The position numbers and the translations under genes are program-made. The notes under the pieces are model-generated. The model saw nothing but the letters and a program-made list of their open reading frames with translations. It did not search any database and was not told where the DNA came from. A DNA stretch of 64,000 nt from Methylophilaceae bacterium. GTDB taxonomy: Bacteria > Pseudomonadota > Gammaproteobacteria > Burkholderiales > Methylophilaceae. The stretch is taken from assembly GCA_905339275.1 (NCBI GenBank), contig CAJPFK010000003.1, positions 161,356 through 225,355 on the forward strand, given 5' to 3'. Positions 48,225-56,968 of the stretch are shown in pieces (position 1 is the first letter of the stretch; every line of letters starts with the position of its first letter).

Positions 48225-49505
48225 ATGAGCGAAAAATCCCTTTCCGATCTGATACATAACCCAAGCTGCCTCGAAGATTACGACCCGAATTCGATGCCGG
48301 TTGCACAAGCACGTCAATATATACGCGAGTTTCTCAACCCGGCGACTACCAGGGAGAGCGTATCGATACGCAGCGCCCTCGGCCGCGTGCTCGCCGAGGA
48401 TATTCTCTCCCCCTGCAACGTGCCGAACCACGACAACTCGGCCATGGATGGCTATGCTTTCAACGCCGACGATCTGGCAAGTAGCGGCGAAACAGCACTC
48501 CGGGTCATCGGCACAGCCTACGCCGGCAAGGCTTATGCAGGCGCACTCGGCAAAGGCCAATGCGTTCGCATCATGACAGGCGCCGTCATGCCGCAAGGCG
48601 CGGATACCGTTGTGATACAGGAACGCGTATCGGCCGAAAACGATACGATACGTTTCACGGACGGCCCAAAACGCGGCGCAAACACGCGCTATGCAGGCGA
48701 AGATCTGGCGCAGGGCCAGCGCGTGTTGCCGGCAGGCCATTTGATACGGGCGGCAGACCTGGGGCTGATTGCTTCACTCGGCATCGGGGAGCTCAAGGTC
48801 TATCGCAAGCTGCGTGTCGCCTTCTTTTCAACCGGTGACGAACTCGTCGGCATCGGGCAGGAGCTGAAAGCCGGCCAGGTCTATGACAGCAATCGCTACA
48901 CGCTTTACGGCATGCTCACCCGCCTCGGCGTTGAAATCATCGACATGGGAATAGTGCGTGATGTGCCTGAATTGCTGGAGCAGGCGCTGCTCGATGCCTC
49001 TGCCTGTGCCGACGTCATTCTCACCAGCGGCGGCGTATCCGTCGGCGAAGCCGATTTCATGAAACAATTGCTGGAAAAACTGGGGCAAGTCGTTTTCTGG
49101 AAGGTCGCCATGAAACCCGGCCGCCCCCTGGCTTACGGCAAGGTGGGCCATGCCCATTACTTCGGCCTGCCCGGCAACCCAGTCGCGGTCATGGTGAGTT
49201 TCTATCAATTCGTGCGCGAAGCCCTGCTGGTCCTGATGGGCCAACCGGCACCCACGCCTTCTCCCCTGCTCAGCGCAATTTGCACCGGAGAAATCAAGAA
49301 ACTCACCGGACGCACCGAGTTCCAGCGCGGCATCTTATATCCCGATCAGGATGGCAGCTGGAAAGTCAGGCCGACCGGCAACCAGGGTTCCGGCATCCTG
49401 CGCTCGATGTCCGAAGCCAACTGCTTCATTGTGCTGGATGAGAATACCGGCAATATCGTGGCGGGTACCCCCGTGCAGGTTCAAATACTTGAGGGCATTA
49501 TTTGA
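48225..49505 (+). CDS. moeA: Molybdopterin molybdenumtransferase MoeA
   Basis: Inserts molybdate into adenylated molybdopterin. 426 residues. NHDNSAMDGYAF, RIMTGAVMPQGADTVV, TGDELVGIGQELKAGQVYDS, TSGGVSVGEADFMK, MKPGRPLAYGK and GLPGNPVAVMVSF all present. The TGA stop overlaps a FNR-type box. Confidence 0.96.
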   Translation: MSEKSLSDLIHNPSCLEDYDPNSMPVAQARQYIREFLNPATTRESVSIRSALGRVLAEDILSPCNVPNHDNSAMDGYAFNADDLASSGETALRVIGTAYAGKAYAGALGKGQCVRIMTGAVMPQGADTVVIQERVSAENDTIRFTDGPKRGANTRYAGEDLAQGQRVLPAGHLIRAADLGLIASLGIGELKVYRKLRVAFFSTGDELVGIGQELKAGQVYDSNRYTLYGMLTRLGVEIIDMGIVRDVPELLEQALLDASACADVILTSGGVSVGEADFMKQLLEKLGQVVFWKVAMKPGRPLAYGKVGHAHYFGLPGNPVAVMVSFYQFVREALLVLMGQPAPTPSPLLSAICTGEIKKLTGRTEFQRGILYPDQDGSWKVRPTGNQGSGILRSMSEANCFIVLDENTGNIVAGTPVQVQILEGII

Positions 49506-49515
49506 TTTAGATCAA
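49502..49515. promoter_or_regulatory. Perfect FNR/ANR-type box
   Basis: TTGAT-TTAG-ATCAA matches TTGATNNNNATCAA exactly, overlapping the moeA stop and 96 bases before the receptor ATG. Single short match; function inferred. Confidence 0.5.
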
Positions 49516-49527
49516 GCGCTAGCCCCA

Positions 49528-49546
49528 ATTCATGAAAATCATTATG
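49528..49546. promoter_or_regulatory. Fur-box-like site
   Basis: ATTCATGAAAATCATTATG matches the 19-base Fur consensus (GATAATGATAATCATTATC) at 14 positions, including the entire ATCATTAT half. It lies 65 bases before the receptor ATG. Confidence 0.55.
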
Positions 49547-49610
49547 TTCTTTCTGATAGGTAAAGACTATTCTTCATCCCATCTGCAATATCAAAAAGAA
49601 GCCAATTATC

Positions 49611-51809
49611 ATGAACAAATATTTCACTTGCCGTACGATTCCTGTCCACCTCATGCTGGCAGGATTCTTTAGCCTAGGATTGGGCAATGCCCTTGCAGAA
49701 ACTGCGCCCCTGAGCGCCAAAGAGCTGGAGTTGCACAATGATCTACGTCTGGCACCGGTGGTCGTCACCGCCACGCGCATCGAGCAGAACAGCTTCGATC
49801 TGCCCATGTCGATTGATTCGGTAAGCGGCGAAACCATCCGTGAAGGCCAACTACAGGTCAATCTTTCAGAATCCGCCGCGCGCGTGCCCGGTGTTGTCGT
49901 CAACAACCGCAACAATCCAGCCCAGGATCTGGGCATCCAGATTCGCGGCTTCGGCTCAAGATCCGCATTCGGGGTTCGCGGTGTCAGGCTCTACCAGGAC
50001 GGCATTCCTCTGACCATGCCGGATGGCCAGGGCCAGACCGGCACTTTCAACCTTGATACCGCCAAGAACGTCGAATACCTGCGCGGCCCGTTCTCCGCCC
50101 TCTATGGCAACTCCTCCGGCGGTGTCGTGCAGATTTTCACGGAAGACGGCCCGGCTGACCCGACCCTTTCCGGCGGTGTCAGCTTCGGCAGCTATGGCAC
50201 TCATCGCGAAACCGTCACCTACGGCGGGGACTTTGATAATTTCAATATCGTCGTCAACGCCAACACTGTAAGGTCGGATGGTTATCGCGACCAGTCGGAA
50301 TTCAGACGCGACACTTATCACGCCAAGATCAAGATGCAATTGAATGAAGACACCAAACTCACAGTGGTGGCAACAGCACTCGACCAGCCTGACAATGATG
50401 ACCCCCAAGGTCTGACCAAGGATGAATACCGTGCAGACAGAAAGCAGGTAGGCCCGAACACTAAACTTTTCAACACCCGCGTCAGCAAGAGCCAGGAACA
50501 CATGGGCGCGACGCTGGATCATCAACTGACAGAGAATGACTCCCTGCGCTTCATGGCCTACTACGGCCAGCGTGACAACGAACAGTTCCAGTCTATCCCC
50601 ACTGGTGCCCAGAATGCCGCCGGAAGTGGCGGAGGTGTACAAACGATAGAACGCGAATTTGGCGGTATCGACCTGCGTTGGACCCACACCGGCAGCCTGG
50701 CTGACAAGCCATACAACTTCACTATCGGCACCAATGTAGACCGCATGAGCGATGACCGTAAAGGCTATAAAAACTTTGTCGGCGGCATCAACCCGGGCGA
50801 TGGCTGTAATGTGAACGGCAGAGTTTGTGGTGTCAAGGGCGAGTTGCGCCGTGACGAAGTCAACCGTCTGAGAGCTTTTGACCAGTATGCTCAAGGCTCT
50901 ATCGACCTCGACCCACGCTGGAACGTGAACGTAGGTATCCGCCATAGCAAAATCAAATTCGAAACTGACGATAAATACTTCGCTGCCGGGAATCTGGACG
51001 ACAGTGGTTCAATCACTTACAGCGAAACGACTCCGGTAGTCGGGCTTATCTTCAAAGCCACCGACACACTCAACTTCTACGCCAATGCAGGCGAAAGCTT
51101 TGAGACTCCGACATTTGTCGAGGCCGCTTACAAAAGCTCTACTGCAGCAGGCGCAGGTCTCAACACCGATCTGAAAGCGGCGACTAGCATGCAATACGAA
51201 ATCGGCGCCAAATGGATGGCGGGCGATTCAACCATCATCAATGCCGCCCTGTTCAAAATCGACACCGACGATGAGATCGTAGTCCAATCATCTGCCGGCG
51301 GCCGCACCGTCTACACGAACGCCAAGGAGAGCGAACGCAAAGGCTTCGAACTGTCCATCGACAGCAAGCTTGCCTATGGCCTGTCAGCCTATCTGGCGTA
51401 CACCTATCTGGATGCAGAGTTTACAAAAGACTTTATCTCAGGCGGTAACAATGTTCAGTCCGGCACTGATATCCCCGGTGTCTACAAACATACCATGTTC
51501 GGTGAACTGGCCTGGAAACACGAACCCAGCGGCTTCTCGACAGCCATTGAAGGCCGTGCTTTCAGCAAGAGCTATGTCTCATTCAACCCCGCCCAGGGCG
51601 AAACAAGCGGCTATGCTATTGCATCCTTGCGGGCCGGACTCAACCAGAGCATCGGTAAATGGAAGTTCAACGAGTTCCTGCGGGTCGAAAACATTTTTGA
51701 CAAGGAATATGTCGGCTCAATCCGTGTTGGCGATTCCAACGGCGCCTATTACGAAGCCGCCCCAACCCGCAACTGGCTGCTGGGCCTGAACGCCAGCTAT
51801 CAGTTCTAA
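49611..51809 (+). CDS. pqqU: TonB-dependent outer membrane receptor, PqqU/YncD type (PQQ uptake)
   Basis: 732 residues. Signal peptide (MNKYFTCRTIPVHLMLAGFF, cleavage near AEA/ALA ~27), TonB box region APVVVTATRI, plug domain with QIRGFGSRSAFGVRGVRLYQ and DGIPLTMPDGQGQTG, LRGPFSALYGNSSGGVV, and a 22-strand-type barrel ending in Phe (LNASYQF). Segments through the whole length parallel E. coli YncD (PqqU), e.g. MSDDRKGYKNF, GVKGELRRDEVNRL, KIDTDDEIVVQSSAGGRT and FDKEYVGSIRVGDSNGAYYE. YncD is known to import the cofactor PQQ. Other TonB receptors share the fold, but substrate by homology is PQQ. Next to quinoprotein-related genes and a TonB gene. Confidence 0.8.
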   Translation: MNKYFTCRTIPVHLMLAGFFSLGLGNALAETAPLSAKELELHNDLRLAPVVVTATRIEQNSFDLPMSIDSVSGETIREGQLQVNLSESAARVPGVVVNNRNNPAQDLGIQIRGFGSRSAFGVRGVRLYQDGIPLTMPDGQGQTGTFNLDTAKNVEYLRGPFSALYGNSSGGVVQIFTEDGPADPTLSGGVSFGSYGTHRETVTYGGDFDNFNIVVNANTVRSDGYRDQSEFRRDTYHAKIKMQLNEDTKLTVVATALDQPDNDDPQGLTKDEYRADRKQVGPNTKLFNTRVSKSQEHMGATLDHQLTENDSLRFMAYYGQRDNEQFQSIPTGAQNAAGSGGGVQTIEREFGGIDLRWTHTGSLADKPYNFTIGTNVDRMSDDRKGYKNFVGGINPGDGCNVNGRVCGVKGELRRDEVNRLRAFDQYAQGSIDLDPRWNVNVGIRHSKIKFETDDKYFAAGNLDDSGSITYSETTPVVGLIFKATDTLNFYANAGESFETPTFVEAAYKSSTAAGAGLNTDLKAATSMQYEIGAKWMAGDSTIINAALFKIDTDDEIVVQSSAGGRTVYTNAKESERKGFELSIDSKLAYGLSAYLAYTYLDAEFTKDFISGGNNVQSGTDIPGVYKHTMFGELAWKHEPSGFSTAIEGRAFSKSYVSFNPAQGETSGYAIASLRAGLNQSIGKWKFNEFLRVENIFDKEYVGSIRVGDSNGAYYEAAPTRNWLLGLNASYQF

Positions 51810-51839
51810 GCCGTTTTTTCCAACAACACCCGCCATCAG

Positions 51840-51869
51840 AGCTGTATGTGACGTGAGTCACATACAGCT
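51840..51869. promoter_or_regulatory. Palindrome: receptor terminator or CRP/FNR-family operator
   Basis: Perfect 13-base arms AGCTGTATGTGAC / GTCACATACAGCT with a 4-base loop. The core TGTGACGTGAGTCACA (51847-51862) equals the TGTGA-N6-TCACA CRP consensus. No strong T tract follows, so it is a weak terminator candidate; it lies about 150 bases before the SoxYZ-like gene. Confidence 0.55.
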
Positions 51870-52016
51870 TCTTCATAAAAGCCTATAAAATCCTTTCTGA
51901 CAATCTCGTAAGCAGCAGCCATACTAAGCTGCCAGCGAACTTGCTTCTGTATTATTCGTCTTAATTGTTATGAGCAGAACTGCTATAAAGCAGTAACGTC
52001 ATCTGAGGAGAACACC

Positions 52017-52820
52017 GTGTTTCAATCCTTATCAAAAACGACCTGTCTTGTTTTGGCTGGTTTCGTGCTGTCATTCAGCGGCAATACCCTGGCTGAAGCC
52101 GACCCCAAAATCTGGCCTGTCATCAAGGAGGCTTTCTTCGCCGACCGCACCATAGAAGAAGCGGATTTTATCCAGCTCACCGCCCCCAAACGTGCCGAGA
52201 GCGGAGCCCAGGTGCCATTCAGCATAGCGCTGGACCAGGACAGAGGCCATGCAAAAGCCATCAAGAAGATATACGTCATCGTGGATGCCAACCCGATACA
52301 GCTGGCAGCGACCTATAACCTGACCGAAGAGCTCGGCAAGTTCAACCTATCCACCCGCATCCGCCTGGAGACCGACTCCTTCGTACGCGCCATAGGTGAA
52401 ACCGCGGACGGCAAACTTTACATGGCTGCCATTCCCATCAGGGCTGCCGGCGGCTGCGGCGGCATCATCGATGCGAATGAAGATGAAGTTCGTGCTTCAG
52501 CCGGCAGGATCAAGATGAACGTGGAATCCCCCGTCAGTTTTGGCACGCCGACCTCCGCCACATTCATCATCAAACACCCCATGCGCACAGGCTTGCAGCG
52601 CGATCTGGTATCTCAGGGCTTTTTGCCTGCCTTTTTTATCAAGAAAGCGACGTTTACCTACAACAAGGAAACCGTTTTCGATGTCGATTTCAACGTGGGA
52701 ACCAGCGAAGACCCCTACCTGAAATTTGATTTCGTTCCAACCGGGCCAGGAACACTGGAAGTGAAAACCACGGATAATGAAGGCAAGTCATTCAGCCATC
52801 ACATAGACGTGAAGAGTTGA
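52017..52820 (+). CDS. Quinoprotein dehydrogenase-associated SoxYZ-like carrier
   Basis: 267 residues from GTG 52017 with GAGGAG upstream. Signal peptide (VLAGFVLSFSGNTLA). A SoxY-like half ends in the swinging-arm motif GGCGG at 145-149 (in SoxY the Cys carries the substrate), then a SoxZ-like half with FIIKHPMRTGLQRD and FVPTGPGTLEVKTTDNEG. This fusion family occurs next to PQQ dehydrogenases in methylotrophs; what it carries is unknown. Followed by the b561 and hydrolase genes. Confidence 0.88.
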   Translation: MFQSLSKTTCLVLAGFVLSFSGNTLAEADPKIWPVIKEAFFADRTIEEADFIQLTAPKRAESGAQVPFSIALDQDRGHAKAIKKIYVIVDANPIQLAATYNLTEELGKFNLSTRIRLETDSFVRAIGETADGKLYMAAIPIRAAGGCGGIIDANEDEVRASAGRIKMNVESPVSFGTPTSATFIIKHPMRTGLQRDLVSQGFLPAFFIKKATFTYNKETVFDVDFNVGTSEDPYLKFDFVPTGPGTLEVKTTDNEGKSFSHHIDVKS

Positions 52821-52822
52821 AA

Positions 52823-52843
52823 AAGGGGCTGAGAAGGCCCCTT
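52823..52843. terminator. Shared hairpin between convergent genes
   Basis: AAGGGGC-TGAGAAG-GCCCCTT, centred between the SoxYZ-like stop (52820) and the cytochrome b stop (52856). Short flanking T runs only. Confidence 0.6.
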
Positions 52844-52855
52844 GGATGATTGGCT

Positions 52856-53452
52856 TTAACGCAGTGACATCCGTTTCAGCGTCTCGTCTTTATCGATGAG
52901 CTTATGCTTAAACGCACCGGCGATATGCAGAATAATGAGCAGGGCGAATATGACACCGACCCATTCATGCACGGTCAGGAACGTTTCGCGGATACCTTTA
53001 TCATCAAGCCCCGGCAGGATATCGATACCGAACCACTTGACGCCGTATTTGCTGTAAAGCCCCATGATGAGACCGCTCACCGGCATGACAACCATCAACA
53101 CATAAAGAAGCTTATGGGCAAGCTCGGCCAGTCTTTTTTCCCAGGCGGCAAGGGAAGCAGGCAATGCAGGCGGCCTATGGGTAAAGCGCCATAGAACACG
53201 GAAGGCAATCAGGGCAAGCAGCGTTATGCCGACTGATTTGTGGAGATTGAAATAAAACGTTCTCGGGGTCACTTCTTCAGCAAGTTGCCAGGTATAGATG
53301 CCCAGATCAAAGAGGTCATACGAACTGGATTTTGCACCCTCGCGTGGCAAATCAGTCATGAACCAGCCCAGGGCAAACATGAAGATAAGGCCAATTGCAA
53401 TTAGCCAATGCAGAATAATGGCTGTTCTGGTGTAGCGGGTGGAGTGATTCAT
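52856..53452 (-). CDS. Cytochrome b561 family protein
   Basis: 198 residues from the ATG at 53452 (MNHSTRYTRTAIILHWLIAI); the upstream in-frame codons lack a ribosome site. Four hydrophobic helices with His residues in ILHWLIAIG, NLHKSVGITLLAL, LAHKLLYVLMVVMPVSG and VHEWVGVIFALLIILH, as expected for two b hemes. Inner membrane electron carrier, presumably quinol-linked. Convergent with the SoxYZ-like gene and divergent from the hydrolase gene. Confidence 0.88.
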   Translation of the reverse strand: MNHSTRYTRTAIILHWLIAIGLIFMFALGWFMTDLPREGAKSSSYDLFDLGIYTWQLAEEVTPRTFYFNLHKSVGITLLALIAFRVLWRFTHRPPALPASLAAWEKRLAELAHKLLYVLMVVMPVSGLIMGLYSKYGVKWFGIDILPGLDDKGIRETFLTVHEWVGVIFALLIILHIAGAFKHKLIDKDETLKRMSLR

Positions 53453-53618
53453 TAAGTATCCTTGCTGGTTGATTGGATGTGTTGTAAGTATCCCAGGCAC
53501 GACATTTTAATTATTGTATCGTTATCGACGCAAATATACGCCGCAAGTTCCTCAGCCGGCATGGAGAGTTACCGTGGCTTATCGGGAAAAAATGAAACAT
53601 TACGAAGGAATAAATCTC

Positions 53619-54533
53619 ATGTTGCAACTCTTGCTTGGCATCTTCGGCATGCTCATTGTCGGCTCACATCCACAGGCCCAGCCGCTGGCACTGGAAAATA
53701 TCGCCGATGGCGTCTACGTGCATCATGGCATCCATGAGGACTTGTCGGAGGGCTATCACGGCGACATCTGCAACATCAGCTTCATCGTCGGCAGCAATGG
53801 CGTGGCCGTGATTGATACCGGCGGTACTCTCAAAACCGGCCAGCATTTCCACGAAACCATTCGCAAGGTGACCAGGCTGCCTGTCCTGTATGTAATCAAC
53901 ACCCACGTTCACCCCGACCATATATACGGCAATGCAGCGTTCACGGATGACAAGCCTCAATTTGTCGGCCATGCAAAACTGGCAGATGCCATGGAGCTTC
54001 GCAAGGACGCCTATGCCCGGACCCATAAAGAGTGGCTGGGAGATGAGTTTGCCGGCAGTGAAATCATTAAACCCACGCTCGCCATCAAAGATGAACTGAC
54101 ACTGGACCTGGGCGACCGCCAGTTGAGATTGTCCGCACACCCCACGGCACATACCAACACCGATTTGACGGTCATCGATAGCAAAACGAATACCTTATGG
54201 ACAGGTGATTTATTATTCGTTGAGCGCACACCCTCGATCGACGGCGATATCAAAGGCTGGATTGCCGTTGCGGAATCATTGAGCCAGCTCACGGTTGCGC
54301 AAGTAGTTCCCGGCCATGGCCCGGTGGTCAAGGACTGGAAACAGGCATTCATTGATCAACAACGTTACTTATCCACCCTGCTCAACGACGTGCGCGCCAG
54401 TATCAAAAAAGGCGAGGTCATGGAGAGTGCAATGAATACTGCTGCTGCGTCAGAGAAAGACCGGTGGGCGTTGTTCGGGATTGTGAACCGCCGTAATGTG
54501 AATATCATTTATCCGTCGCTCGAATGGGAATGA
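53619..54533 (+). CDS. Quinoprotein relay system zinc metallo-hydrolase
   Basis: 304 residues from ATG 53619 (MLQLLLGIFGMLIVG), chosen for its AAGGA site and signal peptide; an ATG at 53592 is the alternative. Metallo-beta-lactamase fold: H96-x-H98-x-D100-H101 in NTHVHPDHIYGNAAF, His in SAHPTAHTNTD, Asp in WTGDLLFVERTPS, His in VPGHGPVVKDW. Periplasmic. Family members sit beside SoxYZ-like carriers and PQQ dehydrogenases. Role in PQQ or quinoprotein processing is inferred. Confidence 0.87.
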   Translation: MLQLLLGIFGMLIVGSHPQAQPLALENIADGVYVHHGIHEDLSEGYHGDICNISFIVGSNGVAVIDTGGTLKTGQHFHETIRKVTRLPVLYVINTHVHPDHIYGNAAFTDDKPQFVGHAKLADAMELRKDAYARTHKEWLGDEFAGSEIIKPTLAIKDELTLDLGDRQLRLSAHPTAHTNTDLTVIDSKTNTLWTGDLLFVERTPSIDGDIKGWIAVAESLSQLTVAQVVPGHGPVVKDWKQAFIDQQRYLSTLLNDVRASIKKGEVMESAMNTAAASEKDRWALFGIVNRRNVNIIYPSLEWE

Positions 54534-54587
54534 TCGCAAGGTCCCTCCAGGATCACCATCGGGGTTAGTTGCGGTTAAGGCTTGATG

Positions 54588-54593
54588 TATAAT
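54588..54593 (+). promoter_or_regulatory. Probable -10 box for tonB
   Basis: TATAAT 53 bases before the tonB GTG; the matching -35 is weak (TTGCGG about 18 bases upstream). Confidence 0.5.
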
Positions 54594-54645
54594 CAGAATC
54601 TTTCGCATTTAATAACCTGACTTACGTGCTCAGCCTATCTTCGTT

Positions 54646-55401
54646 GTGAATACCGCAGCCTTATCCTATAGCCCGTCTCATGGGTTCCGTGACCAGCCTT
54701 TGGCCTGGACTTTGGTAATCTCCTTCGCGCTTCACTTGCTGGCCGCCCTCTATTTGCCAAACTTCTCGACGGATGCGCCGGATGCATTGCCTGAAGTACT
54801 CAGAATCGAGATTGCCGCGCCCAAGGAACCAGAACCCGTGAGCGCTCCCGTCATCGAGCCTGAACCGGTTCCTGAGCCGCCCAAGCCAAAAGTAAAACCG
54901 AAAATAGAACCCAAAATCATCCCGACGCCATCCCCGGCGCCCATCGAAACATTTGAGCCCCCGGCTGAGTCGCCAGAACCCGTTGCCGAACCTACCCCGC
55001 CACCAGCGATGTCCGTCGCGCCGACGGTGGAATCAAAACCGGTATTCACTGCACCGCCTCCGCCGCCTGAACCGCCGAAACCGACCGGCCCAAGCCAGCA
55101 GGACCTGGATGCGGCACGCAGCCGGTACGGAAGCCTGCTTGCACGTGAAATCGCCAGGCACAAGCAATACCCGAGAATCGCCCAAATGCGCGGCTGGCAA
55201 GGCGAGGTTCTCATTGACCTGAAACTGGATGGCAGCGGCAACGTCCTGGCGACCAGAATCGAATCTTCCAGCGGTGTCGAAATACTGGACAAGCAGGCAT
55301 TGGAAATGGTCAAGAAAGCCGCGCCCTTCCCGAAGCCCCCTGATATTCTGAGTGCGAGCACTTTCAATATCCTGGTGCCGGTTTCGTTCAAGCTGGAATA
55401 A
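54646..55401 (+). CDS. tonB: Energy transducer TonB
   Basis: 251 residues from GTG 54646. One N-terminal helix (WTLVISFALHLLAALYL, about 20-36), a Pro/Lys/Glu-rich periplasm-spanning stretch (about 45-150), and a C-terminal TonB domain YPRIAQMRGWQGEVLIDLKL with ALEMVKKAAPFPKPPDI. No exbB/exbD adjacent in the window. Proximity to the PqqU-like receptor suggests it energises that receptor. Confidence 0.9.
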   Translation: MNTAALSYSPSHGFRDQPLAWTLVISFALHLLAALYLPNFSTDAPDALPEVLRIEIAAPKEPEPVSAPVIEPEPVPEPPKPKVKPKIEPKIIPTPSPAPIETFEPPAESPEPVAEPTPPPAMSVAPTVESKPVFTAPPPPPEPPKPTGPSQQDLDAARSRYGSLLAREIARHKQYPRIAQMRGWQGEVLIDLKLDGSGNVLATRIESSSGVEILDKQALEMVKKAAPFPKPPDILSASTFNILVPVSFKLE

Positions 55402-55414
55402 CCAACTGACAGCC

Positions 55415-56896
55415 ATGCACAGGCCGAGATCACTGAAAGACCTCCTGCTCATACACGAGCTGGCTTTCATTCTCCTTGTCGTTCTCGCGGGCGCAGCAGG
55501 TGGTATCGGCATCCATCTCTGGGATCATTCTTCCCGCGAATCGCAGCGTATCAACCTGCTGGTGCAGGAAATTCAGCAAACGCGCGGCGACTTGTACCGT
55601 CAGATGAAGGAGCTTTTCGATGCCTACTTCCTCAACGATAGCAAAGCCGAAGAAGAATATAACGCTTACACCACTTCAATCGATCAGCATTTCCATAAAC
55701 TTCGCGAACTGGCGGTTGGCGAAGAAGAACTGACGGCCATCCGGGAACTGAAAGGAAGTTATGAGGACTTCCTGGTCAAGACTCGTCCGATTTTCGATCG
55801 CCAACGCATCTTCTCAAGCAGCGCGCTCGAGAAAAAGCTGAACACCGATCTTGAGTCGGACGTATTTAAACGCTACGAAGCGATTTCCTCCCGCACCGAG
55901 GGCCTGTTGATTCTCAAGCAGCAAGAGTTGCAACAGCGCCTGGCGGAATCGAAGCGCACCTCAACGACACTGCTGATCATCCCCATCATTCTTTCCACCC
56001 TGCTATTGCTTTTCTCGCGCTTTTTTCTCAAGCGCGCGATTGTCAAACCGATTGCGGGGCTGGTTGAAGCCACGACCCAGATCAGTGCAGGCAAACTGAC
56101 GCATAAAGCCCCGGAGGCCGGAGCGGAAGAATTGGTCACGCTTTCGAATGCCATCAATCATATGGCAAAAGAGCTGGCGATCAGCCAGGACGCCCTGATT
56201 CGCACCGAGAAGCAGGCTGCCCAAGGACTGCTGGTCCCGATGCTGGCCCATAACATACGCAATCCGCTTGCCAGCATCCGCGCGACAGCCCAAGTGTCGG
56301 ACAGCAGTGACCTGGACAAGGATACCCGCGAATCACTACAGGATATCATCAGCACGGTTGACCGGCTGGAACGCTGGACTGGCGCCCTGCTCGCCTATCT
56401 GCACCCGCTCCGTCCGCAGCCCAGCCGGACCAGCCTCAAACAGATTATCGATGGCGCACTGGTGCCCTTGCAGCAGAAACTGCGCGAGAAATCGATACGG
56501 CTCGTGCTTCCCGAATGGAAGAATCAGGATGGCAGCATGCTGACCGACGAGCACCTGCTGGAACAGGCACTCTATAACCTGCTACTGAACGCTGTCGAAG
56601 CAGCACCGAATCAGAGCACACTGGAAATTCAAACCAGCGCTTCAGAAGCTTCCATACACATAGCAATTGCCGACCAGGGGCCGGGCATGCCGTTCACTCC
56701 CGACCCCAATGCCCTGAGTCCCGGCCCGACAACCAAGCGATTCGGCACCGGGCTCGGTATACCCTTCGCGTTCAAGGTATGCGAAGCCCTTTCCGGCAAG
56801 ATTACCTTCAAAGACAGGGAAGGCGGAGGCACGCTGATTGAAATAGTTTTACCGCGAGGGATAAAATCCATCGAGATCAAAGAAAATAATCTCTAA
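55415..56896 (+). CDS. Orphan sensor histidine kinase
   Basis: 493 residues from ATG 55415. Helix 1 (about 13-34), a ~150-residue helical periplasmic sensor domain, helix 2 (about 183-204), HAMP (205-260), H box LAHNIRNPLASIRA with His279, N box LYNLLLNAVEAAP, G boxes DQGPGMPF and GTGLGIPFAFKVCE. No response regulator follows. Signal unknown. Confidence 0.9.
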   Translation: MHRPRSLKDLLLIHELAFILLVVLAGAAGGIGIHLWDHSSRESQRINLLVQEIQQTRGDLYRQMKELFDAYFLNDSKAEEEYNAYTTSIDQHFHKLRELAVGEEELTAIRELKGSYEDFLVKTRPIFDRQRIFSSSALEKKLNTDLESDVFKRYEAISSRTEGLLILKQQELQQRLAESKRTSTTLLIIPIILSTLLLLFSRFFLKRAIVKPIAGLVEATTQISAGKLTHKAPEAGAEELVTLSNAINHMAKELAISQDALIRTEKQAAQGLLVPMLAHNIRNPLASIRATAQVSDSSDLDKDTRESLQDIISTVDRLERWTGALLAYLHPLRPQPSRTSLKQIIDGALVPLQQKLREKSIRLVLPEWKNQDGSMLTDEHLLEQALYNLLLNAVEAAPNQSTLEIQTSASEASIHIAIADQGPGMPFTPDPNALSPGPTTKRFGTGLGIPFAFKVCEALSGKITFKDREGGGTLIEIVLPRGIKSIEIKENNL

Positions 56897-56968
56897 ATCA
56901 CGCAGTCCATGCTTGCCTTAATGGTTATTTTTAACAACAATGATAGTGTCTAAACTGTGATCGTCATT

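Noticed and set aside
49956..50945. 329-codon minus-strand ORF
   Set aside because: Antisense to the TonB-dependent receptor; Val-rich with no motifs.
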